Shown here one piece after another: positions 33,806 through 45,501 of a stretch of DNA of 64,000 nucleotides. Positions within the stretch are counted from its first letter, which is position 1, and each line of letters begins with the position of its first letter. The notes beneath the pieces were generated by a model that was not told the origin of the DNA, made no database searches, and worked only from the letters and a program-made list of their open reading frames with translations. Origin of the DNA: Stichopus chloronotus (Eukaryota; Echinodermata; Holothuroidea; Aspidochirotida; Stichopodidae); NCBI GenBank assembly GCA_021234535.1, contig CM037836.1, forward strand, positions 13,499,111 through 13,563,110, given 5' to 3'. Both the position numbers and the translations under genes were made by a program.

Positions 33806-36800
33806 CTGTAGGGAAAAAAAATCAATAACAGAAGAACAAAAAATATTTCATGAAAAGAAAACCTGAATATAATTTTTTAAAACACTTTCAAAAAAACTAA
33901 CTTAAAAAAACTATCAAACAAGAGATCAGGTTTAAAAGCCAATGAGGAATACACTATAATCTGGTTGTCATCTACAATTGAAGGTTTTACATAGCAAGCG
34001 AACATGAATGTCTCTGCAGCCTATGTTACCCCCTCTTTAATATCACTGGACAACCGAATTTGGCCGTCCCCCCAAAAGACGACCTGCTGCCGGTGATGAC
34101 AGGGCTTTGTCAAATGAAACAGAAAATCATGACTCTTACACTTTACTTACTGTATAGGCCGGAGATTGTTCAATAGATTCGTAGTTCAAATGTTCAAAGT
34201 AAACGTGCAACTTCAGCACATTTTTCCTGCAAGAGACGTCAGAGAAAAATCTATCAGTCCGATTTTACGTTCAAACAGACCACTGGTCTGACCATCAGAC
34301 CACTGGTCTAATAACCTTCGGATAACAGACGCAATATAGTCCACCAGAAAACCATTTCACCTAGCAAAAGACCGTTTTAAAGAAATCGGATAGGCCTAAG
34401 CTTCACTGAACGATACTATAAACTTGAACAAGATAATTAAACATTGTCATCTTTACCAAAATTTAAGCGCGGATCCAGGATTTAGAGAAAGGGGGGGGGG
34501 GGGGACGAACGCACCGTCGACCGACGAGCGAGCTCCGGGGGGCGGGAAACCACGATGAGGGAGTGTATATGTGCCTCTTACTGATATCTGTGATGCATTC
34601 ATTCCAGGTTTTCTTTTATCACGGATTCAATGCAGCACAAGCTTACAAGTGTGTTCTGTTGCTGGATAGAAAAATAATCTTTTGCTTGATCTAAAGTCTT
34701 GTACGCGTCTCATCATCACCATAAGTTACATAAAACATATATGAACTATACGTTTTAGATCAGACACGACTTTTCATACCCCGGCACATCTAGGTCATAT
34801 GCTTTATCCTAAGAAAAGGCTTAGGCCTACGTCGTCTCTGAGGTTTCAACGTAGAAAGCTACACGTAAAAGGAATGACACCACAATCGACATTTGGAATG
34901 TTGGATTTCCACTAAAAATGAAAACACTTGTTTAATGCCTCTGGAGCAAATATCGGCAACCTAACCCTGACTCTTCGTCGGGGCTGATTTACTTTAATTT
35001 AAAATTCGATAATTTCTGGAGAAGTGGTGAGTTTTTTATCCATTTTGAAGTGTTTTTTGTACCTTTGTCTTGTTCCTGTATTTCTTTTCACGGATTGACT
35101 CCTGTCTGCATTTATTTCGATCCTCCGTCGTTTTGTTCATTCGCTCACTAAATTAGTGCAATTAAACCTTTGAGTGTCGAGCTTAGTGTTTGCCTGTAAT
35201 ACGAACAATTACATCAATGAATTGTTTGTCCTTGCTTTAGTGTTGCTATAGTTACGTAGCATATGGTGTCCATTCCTAAAGGTATAATTATTCATTCCTA
35301 GAGGTTTAATTAGTCCTGAGTCGCTCTCCTAAATGAGTATGTTACCTATATATATATTAGTCAATGTATGTCTGGTATACGTACTCAATAAAATCTTCGT
35401 CTTCTGCAATAATCTCCCTTAATGTCCTGGATATTTCACTCAGTTGAGATGCAATGGTGGACTAAAAATTACAAACAAACAACATGAGAAAGCATGATTG
35501 ATGTTATCATAACTAAGCCTTGTTTACAAAAAAAGGCAATGCCAAACGTTTTTTTTTTTTCACATCATGCCGAGATCTCTCACTGAATCACACTGAAGTA
35601 AGAAGCCAGAATGTACTACACAAGTGTATGTTTAATATTACGAGATGGCGATACTGCCTCTATCACAAGGAATATTATCGCTTTAACGATTGAAATGTAA
35701 AGATACAATCAAGATCACTGAGTTAAACCGGAACAACTCTCTGTAACCGTTGAAAACAAAAGCGAACAATCAATACCATAGAAAATTTTGACCCCAAAAT
35801 CCAGAGAAAATGACCCCACTAAGGGTCATTTTCTCTGGACCCCACTAGGGGTCAGAACTGGAAGAGCCAGCAGTGGATCACATACGCGTTTGACTTTACT
35901 GTCCTTACGAATTTTTATTTTCGCTACCAACATTTTCCCAACATGTGGTATTGAAAGTTGAAATTGAGAAAGACATGAGGCCTCTTCTTCAAGCTTGATA
36001 CATGAAGCTTAGAACACCCAGGAAGTGTCATGTCCTACCATCTAGGGGGGGGGGGGGACCAAGGGGACCGTGCTCTGTGCCTGAACCTGAAACCGTTCTC
36101 GGCGGCCCTCTCCGGTCACCCCTCCTAACGAGTTGCCTCAAAATTTATTTTGTACGCAACGCCCCTGTTCAAATGATCTTGTTGTACATGTAAAAATGAA
36201 CCGCACATATCAATTGTCTCGTGTAGATAAGTGAATGACAGAGACGCCGCACTTGCAAACGTGCATGTGTTATTAGTAGCTTATCCGTACCGAGGGACTC
36301 AGTGCTTCACTGTATTACTGTGACGTCACATGCGAGGGGGGTATTTAGGTAGTTTTTTTTTCCTGCTTGCTTTGATTAATCCATTGATTCACAATTATAT
36401 TTACTGACAAGGAAACGTATGAAAGTGTTTTTCGTAGAAGTGATGCACGATCAAGTCATAGTTTCGATTCTGCTTCAGAATTTTTCTCTTTAAAAGTCTT
36501 GTCGTTGCATTAACCTTACATAAAAAATATATTACTGACTTACAAATATGGCGGTCCTACCTTGTATTGATGATTGGGCCACATGGCTGCGGAAGTCGTT
36601 AATTCATATACCTCCTCGCTGTTTAAAAAATGTAAATATCGAGAATGGATTGTTTAAAAACAATATATAGGTATGCGCAAGTTGTATTAATCCATATGGT
36701 GCCATAAAAGTCACATAATATACGTCTAATACTGTAGTTGCTAACTATGAGCAACTTCATAAATGGTTCGATCAGAACATTGTAAATATGAATTGCTTAC

Positions 36801-39800
36801 TGCAAAAACTATAGTAATCGACCTCTTCAACCACCAGCCCCCCCCCCCACCCTCCAAAAGATAACAATGATAACAACATCATTATTATATTAAAGTATAT
36901 AATGCGTCTTCAGTGAAATATTATTCAAAGGCGCTTCACAGAAAGCAATGAAAGTCGAAATACTTAACAAATTAACAGACAAGAGACGCTAAAAAAAAAA
37001 AACGTGAAGAAAGGTGTACACAAAAGCAGTAAAGTCTAGGATCTTCAAAAAGTTTTTGAAAGCAAACAGAGAAATAAGTAATAAGAAGTAAACATGCAAA
37101 ACAGAAAGAACAAAAAAAAATGCAATGAAAACAAAGGAACAACCACTGTCCCCGAACTAGGGAGGCCGGTGGGTATTTGTTCTCTGTGTACATAATTGAA
37201 TCAGCTCAATGGCCGAATACTTAAAGTGATGGGTCTGTAGTACCTGCACGGGTTGGTACATGGACAGCTGAGCTCTTCATTGACATAGGCAGCTTCGATC
37301 GATTCTTGACAAGCAACTATAGTATAAAGAAATGACTTTGTACTATGATGCAGAGAATCAACTTCATTTCTCTCAAAAATGGTTTATTCCTCATTGAAGA
37401 AAATACACGCTGTACTCGTATAGGTGTCATCTTATGATCATTAAGCGTTCATAGGAATAATTTCTTCTGGAAGGCTGCCGCATATAGAGCGTGCTAGTTG
37501 CGACTTTTGAGACCAATTATGACAGTAGATACTTTTGCTACGTAATCCTATCACCCCATTAAACAGCTGCTTATTTATTTATTTTTTTAAGGTAAGATCC
37601 GTTTAACTCACCTTGTGTATCATTCGTTGACAGGCAGGGAGGGTACAAAGTGTTGTAGTAGAAACGTGTGTCTGCGCAGTCACATGACGCTAAGATGTTT
37701 TCATGCAAGCAATTCTTATCACAAGACTAACAAAGAAGAAAATAAAACAGACCAGGCACAGGAGTTTTTCGCTTTGAATGAAACGTGCGCACGTTGATCC
37801 ATATCTCCACCCCCTTGTCCCTTCCTACTACACGGTGCAAGTTTATCTGTTTACACAAATGTACTGTAGGCCTATATGGGTCTAACAGAATGGCATCAAC
37901 CTACATATCAACACTAAGGAGTACATAAATCACGTACAAAACCCTGCAGGATGGGACTTTCATTTTTTTATTTGGTCATTTGATTTTAATTGTTCTTTTT
38001 TCTCTTTGGCACTTTTTTCCTGCTTTACTTTTCTCTATCTTTCGCTGGTGGAAGCAGGGGCAAGTTAATGAAAACGGTGTTTGCGATAGCTGTAATATGA
38101 TTCCCTCATTCCAGAGACGGGATCACTGGAAAAACCAAGAAAGCCCATTAAAACCACTTGAAAGGAATTAATACTAATTCTTTCTCTTTTTCAGCGAATT
38201 AGTTATTCGTTTCTACTAACTAATAATTTGTTCTTGCGATGATTCGGAATTATGAAGTGGAGACACATATACGTTGTCCATTCAGAGAATTACAGACTAA
38301 CTGGTCTATTATAACGCTCACAAAAAAACCTGCAGGCTTTTTAAACGAAATGTACGTATTTGATGCGTCAGTGATGTTGCTTCTACAAACAATTTTTCAA
38401 TAAGCAAATCTGCAAACTACTCGAAAATTTCTGTGGCACGAGGCAACGCAATAAAGAGGAGTTTACAGTAGTTTATTTATTTATCATATCCCTTATAGAA
38501 AAAGGAACAACACGGGCGTAGCACCAATGTCAGAAATGATCATTTTACTATCGAATACAGCTCCCAAACACGTTGTGTTAGCTCTGAGAATAGGAGAAAT
38601 GTACCGAACACCATTCCTAGACTTTCCATGTTATCATCTTCAAATTTCACGACAGGGTAGGGATTAGGCCTATATGTAAGCTGCGACATTTGACACTAGG
38701 AAACCAATGACTAATTCCGCTGCGAACGAATTATTTTGTTGGTCCGGATTACGTTTTTGCAAAGAACGAATTATTAATTTATAAGGAGAAATTACTCATT
38801 CAATCACCAATTTGTAAGAACGAGTTAGTATATTTTTTCCTGTGGGCCTAATCGGCTTTCGTAGAACACAAGGCAATTACTTGACTGGATGATGGAATGA
38901 AAATACAGATACAAAAATAATCACGGAATAATGATGATTACCTCTAGTGAATATTGAGTGCCAAAGAAAGACGAAAAAATATTCTCGAGACTGTTTGCTG
39001 TTTCAGGTTGTACACAGTCTCCATAAGGGTCAGGTTCTCTCGTTATTTGAACCTGTCGGAAATTGAGAGAAAAAAGTTGCATACAGCAGCTGAATGCACA
39101 CAGGTTTAGGATTACAAACACGTATTATGATTACTTAACTTACTGCATAGAGTGGTAATCAGCTGGGAACACAAACACCTTTTCATTGTGAGACATATCC
39201 AAACTCTTGACAATGCTCGATTGATATGTCTTTAGGAGTGATTCCACATTTAAGCACGTCTTTGCATTTTCATCGCTCTATCGTTAAGGTACACGTGACA
39301 TGAAAAACATGTTCTGGAGTATTGACCGAACTTATCACTGAAAATGTTGAAAGTAGTCACAATTTTCTTGAAAATCAATCAAACTTTGACTATTTTACAA
39401 ACAAATTCCTCTTTTACAATTGCATCATGAATAAACATAAGCTAAATATGCAAATTTGTGACGTTCAGGGAGGAACTCACCTGATATCCCTTATGTTATC
39501 CTTTGTTTACTTAACCCTCATTTCAAGAACAACTGAGAATTTTACATACCCTGCCGACTTTTATTTTGAAAACACGTATTTCCTTCTTTAGAAATATTGA
39601 TACCACTTACTAATTTGGAACCGAGTAATTACGAGATAAAATGTAAAGACGTAACAAAAGGAATACTGACACTATGCAATACCCTACATCATCTGTTTTG
39701 CATATTCGTCAAACTTTGAAAAGTCACATCTCAAAAACGGTAATCGACAGAAACACAATACGAATTATCACTCAGGATTTCACTCTGCAACTTCTGAATG

Positions 39801-42800
39801 AAACTACTTTCTTTCTAGTTGCATGTCACTTGGTCCTTTAAGTACTTCATCAAAGCAGTGAGGAGAGCTTTTCATTGGAAACAAAAAATTGTTTATTTTG
39901 GCATATGACCTTTAATTGGGAAAGAGTGGTCGGTTTGTGAGACGCATGTCTGCAGTGCGCCATACACTGGCAAAGACTGAAGACCGTTACACCCAGTTGG
40001 CTGTTCCAAACTCATTCAAGAAAACGAACATTATACAAGTCCCGAGTAAGAGTGATACCTAATGTTTAGGCCATTCTTCAGGCTGAAGCGGTAAATTAGC
40101 CAGATGGAAAGGAAATTATATGTCAACCATTTGTTTTGAAGACGTCATCAAAGATCTGCAAAATCTGGCTAGTGTGATCTTGTAATTGCTATGGGACTTC
40201 CCAGCTCCCCCCCCCCCCCCCACGTTGATCATTACTTTTGTGTTCATTTCCTGCATTAACAATAACAGCGGATATGCACGTTCCTGGGGACCATTTTGTT
40301 TCAAGGCTGCTGTTTTAGTTTTTTTCTCTCTTATTTTCCTTTGTTGAGTTTTTTTTTAATTGAGAAGAAGAACTATATGGAGACTTGAAGCAGTAAATTG
40401 TTTCATCATTTTTGTTTGTTTGCATGAATCGATTCTTGCTCCTGTCAGCGTTACGAGACCACGCTTCACACTATTGACAATGTGATGTGTCGATACTGAC
40501 TTTGCTACATGTCAAAGTATAGTTTCATTAAGGAAATTTTAGTCAAAGAAGATCATGGCACATGTTGCAATGAAAAAAAAAATGAATGATATTTTTTTTC
40601 ATTATTTGTGAATAAAATGTCACTTTGTGTCGTTTGTCGAATATTGAGAAATTAGAGCACGCTTTCAAACATTTAAAAATCCATGTGTCCAAATTCAAGC
40701 CGAAGTAAAAAAGTTGTGATTACTCTTAAATGGTGAGAGTGTTCAAGAAAGATAACCACATCGGTAATGTATTATCTCATCCATGTACGTAGCATACGGG
40801 GAGGAGATATTATACTGGTTAAAGTCAACAAAAATGACACGTAAATGGTAGCCCACCTTACATCCCTTGCAGTATTCAACCGAAACTTGGTGGGCCAGTA
40901 GTCCTTATGTGGGGGTACCTCATGGTATACAAATGACATGGATCGGGATTATCCACCGGGTTTAGGGGGGTGAGAAGTAGGTTCAAATGCGTGTGTGAGT
41001 GTATGTGTGGGTGTGTGTACAACCGAACTTGTGTCACGATCTCCTTCTAGACAGTAGGTCGGATGAACCTCAATTTTGGTGGGTAGGTGCCCGGTTATAA
41101 GGTATAGTGTCCGCCCGAGCGATAAGGTCATAGGTCTAAGGTCAAAGATCGCAGATTATGAAAACGAAAAACACATTTTTAGCATTATCTCAATGTGTGA
41201 ATATCATAGAGTTATAAAACTACCATGGAAAGTAGACATTACGAATTTTTTTTAATTATTGATGACGTCACCAGGTCAAAGACTACGTGATTAAAGATTA
41301 AATCGGCCAAAATGCTCTAAAAAATGTGTCAAGGTCTCCTCCTAGTTGGTAAGTCGGATAAACTTCAGACTTGGTGGGTAGGTGCCCGGGTATGTTGTAT
41401 AGTGTCCGCCAGACTGATATGACGTCAAAGGTCAATGATCACAGGTCATGAAATAAAAAGCATTTTTTTAGCATTTTCTCCATGTGTGAATATCCCAAGA
41501 GTTGTAAAACTACCATACATATAGACAGTAGAGGGTACAAGAATTTTTATAATATCGATGACGCCACGAGTCAAGGGTCACGTGGTTAAAGGTCAAAGCG
41601 GCAAAATGCTCTGAAAAAAAAAGGATGTCACCATTTCCTCCAAGGCGATAAGTCAGATGAACTTCAAACTTGGTGAGTGGGTGCCTGGGAGTGTCCGCAA
41701 GACAGATGACGTCACAGGTGAAGGTCAAAGATCATGATTACTGTAACGCATAATAGAGTGTTAGGTGGTGGTAGTACATGGTGTCAACATAACTTTTACA
41801 TGTTTGCCTTTCCATGAATGTGACACGGTATTTCAACCTATACAATCTGTTCTGGGCTGAATGTTTTCGTCTGGTAGCAATGTCATTTCCCGTGCGTTGA
41901 TAATACCTTCACTCGGTTTACGTTTACAACGTATACATATATAGATCTACTGCACAGTTGTTCAAGAACTCGAGATGTTTACGCACTACGAAGAAAATAA
42001 GGAGCTTTAGATTTCACGACGCGGACGACACTGCGACGTAATGACGTCACTTTAAATGTTCTGCGCAAGGCACTACTTCACCCACTCGTTTTGCCTGAAA
42101 TTCTACAAGGGGTGTTTCGATCTTTCACGTTCTGCTGCAGAAGACAACCTAGAGCACATATTTAGCAGGACGACGAGTTGACGCTACGACATAAGCTGTC
42201 CTGTTAACTGCCGCGTCGCAGGTCTACCCGTCGTGAAATCTAAAGCTCCCAAATATTAAGCCACGCAAAACGAGTTTTTCACGGCGCTCAAAGGATCCAC
42301 AGTGACGGGGCGTGCGGATATGAAAGATACTCTGACGCTTACTTGTTTTCTGGGATTGCCTTTGAGGCATACTTGATGTCTGGGGACATGCGTATGCGCA
42401 TGCAGGTATTCGTGCCGCTCGACGCTTACGCGGTGTGTATTGCCGTACTATATCATTAAGTAACTTGAATATTCAGCACTTCTATCCACAACGAGCAATC
42501 TGAATCACTGATGAAATATACAGCTCAGCGTACTTCGGGAGATTGGGTATGCAAAACCCTAGGGATGAGATTTGCAACTCCGTGGATTGCCTACTTGTTC
42601 GTACTTGTGACAGTGATTGCAGATTTAAAACTTCGACACTTCTTTTGCAAACTAATTCTATCTCTTTGTGAGACTGTCCGATATATAACCTATATATTTC
42701 GCCTGCTTTTCGTCTATTCAAAGTAGCAAATGTGTTTCCCTAGTCAACAATTGACTGTGACGATATTACCGTAACTTGTAGTTGCTACCACTGGCTTAAA

Positions 42801-45412
42801 GTAATTGGCAATTCTTTTTTTTTTAATATGAAGAATATTGTGGAACATTAAAATCAGAAGCCGTGCATGTATATTGTAAGTACAGTTCCACAACCACTAT
42901 AAAGGGTTGGGGATGAAGAACGGAGTTTGTTAAAACTTTCTTAGGATTTGTCTGATTTTTATCTTACTTGCATCTTCATATGGACATTGATCTATTAACG
43001 ATTTTTGAAGCCACAAATTGTTCTGCTTTTCATGTGAAGGCACAATTTCCACTTACCCAAATATTTCGAATCAAACTTAAAAATATCAAATGTAATATAG
43101 CATTGATTATAGCATCGTCATCTGAAAGTTGCCCCATCGAGGTAAGTTCCGACTCTATCTGTATTCTAGAAAATCGACAAGAATAATTGATGCGCTTTTG
43201 TAGCAGGTCTGCCATTTCACCACTTAAAGGAAACTATTAACTTTACACTAAACGTCTTTGAAAAAAAAACAAACAAACAAACAAGAGAAAATAATTATCT
43301 TCAGCTGTTGTTACTATGAGAAGGTTGCCATCTCGTCGTAAGTGACGTCATAGCTACGTCACAGTTACCTCAGAATCCGACTTACAAATCTAACACCAAC
43401 AGAGGTCTCCGTTCCTGGTTGGATGCTGATACCATTGTCTTCGGGGAATGGCATTGTCTGTTGATCGTGGATGCTGACGCGCAGTCCAGCAGCCTGTTGT
43501 ACGTCAGCTATGTATTCAGTCTGTTCTAAGTAGAATTCCATTGTCAGACCTAGTGGCATTTGGAATATCAAATGAAATTCGTCATTTAACTTGTCAGACA
43601 AGTTGCTTATCAAAGTCAGATAATTTTTTTTTTTTAATTTTCTTGGTTTTCATCATTGAAAATCAAGTGACTTTGGTCATAGACTCAGTGACGAAAATAA
43701 ATGGCGGACAGGTGGAGCAACCAAGGGCCTTAACTTTCAGGAGAGAAGACTTAGGCCATAGGTCCCGCTACATCAAATCGAGGTACATTTTAACATCCGC
43801 TCTCCTCTACATGGACCAGTGGTGCAAAATGAAGGTAGACGAAAAAAAAGGTAAAATATATTACAAATGTCTCTATAGTTTCAGTTTTTACAATCTCCCC
43901 CTCCAAGCATGTTGTTTTGGATTCGAGTTCAGCCAGGGAGCTGGAAGCTGAAACTTGCTGTAGGCTGTTATTTCTTTCTCCTTTATGTTCATCATTTATA
44001 CAAAAATGTTCTCTTGTTGAAAGAGAATGACACCGCCAGCTGGGTCTCAGTCTTACTGAGTTCCCAAATGGAATGATCGAATAAGTCTGGGTACAGTGAA
44101 ATGAGGGGCGTCCATCGAGACAACTCCCCCTCCACCCTCCCCCCTCACTGCAAACCACCCTTGTGACGTCACTGCATGACTACCACTAGGCAGAAGAAAA
44201 ACACGTAACGCTCGGCACTGGCATATGTATAACTGGTGTTCACCATTACACAGACATAAAAGAAACCGTGACTGGAAAACAATGCCATTGTGTGACAATG
44301 CCATTGTGTTATGTATAGTAACTGAAGCTTTTGTTTCATTTCATTCATTAGTAGTAATTTTCTTGTCAAATTTCAAAGTTATGTGATCAACTTTTACGTC
44401 GTCAACATGCATTAAATTACATAAGACAACAATGCACAGTGCAATGACTCACCATACAGCGGTCCTGTCTTACTCGACACTTCATACGTTCCATTGAGTC
44501 CCGAGTTAAAGGTGAAACAGTTACCGTGTTTGTAATTGAAGAAAAGAGTGAAGTTACTGGAAAGAAAATGAGAAAGGCCGGTGAAAAAAAAATATGTATA
44601 AAGAGCTGATGAAGATGCGTGTAAAGATTTAAACAAACAGCAGGTCGGAGAATCGCTGGTTTGAAGAAATTTCAAAAATGTGGAACGCTGACGGGGAGAT
44701 CCGTGACACTATTCGGATATAATTTCGAAATTCATCTTTTTGATCGAATTCATATCAGCATTTCGCCCTGATAACAAACCTTAGCCGAAGTAAGAAGCGC
44801 TAGGACAATAAAGGACGAACTCGCATTAGTCTCTCTTATACCTGAATAGGCCCACGTGTCTGGTGTACGGCTTTTCTTTTTTCTGGGGTTGGGAATTTTG
44901 AACGTTATTGGGATATTTGACTATTATTTCAGAAACATTAATGGTGACCCCTAAAGCCCTGTAACACCTTTGTAGTTCAGCTGTAATCTTCTTGTAACTT
45001 CTCTGTAACCTTAGCCCTAGATATTTTGTGCCACAATGACACATGTCATGTCCGATAGGTATCTGAACCAATAGTTCCTGCAGTGTCTCTAACCCACGTT
45101 CAATTATATATTTGCTAAACTTATTTAGAAAATCTTTAAAGAATTATAGCATTTTCTCTCTCCCTTTTTTTTTTTTCTTTTTAGGGTACGAATGTTGGAT
45201 CGAGGCAATATAATTCATGATTTTATATATGACATGATAAGTTTTTACTCACTCTGGTGAACAGGGGAATCCTTTCCACGAACACGATAACAGCATATCC
45301 TCAATTTGATGGCCGAGTGTCGATCTTTCGTCGTAGGGAATTTTAGCTATGCTATCAGTCACCTAAAGTAAGAATGTAAAGGATACAACCTTTTTGGCTT
45401 CCATGATTTTGC

Positions 45413-45501
<89 letters not shown>

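Noticed and set aside
34141..34150. tRNA or other small RNA genes anywhere in the window
   Set aside because: I looked for tRNA box B-like GGTTCGAATCC text and cloverleaf arms and found none convincing.
43541..43951. 136-residue plus-strand ORF
   Set aside because: Opposite strand to the channel gene, crosses an intron, no recognisable domain.
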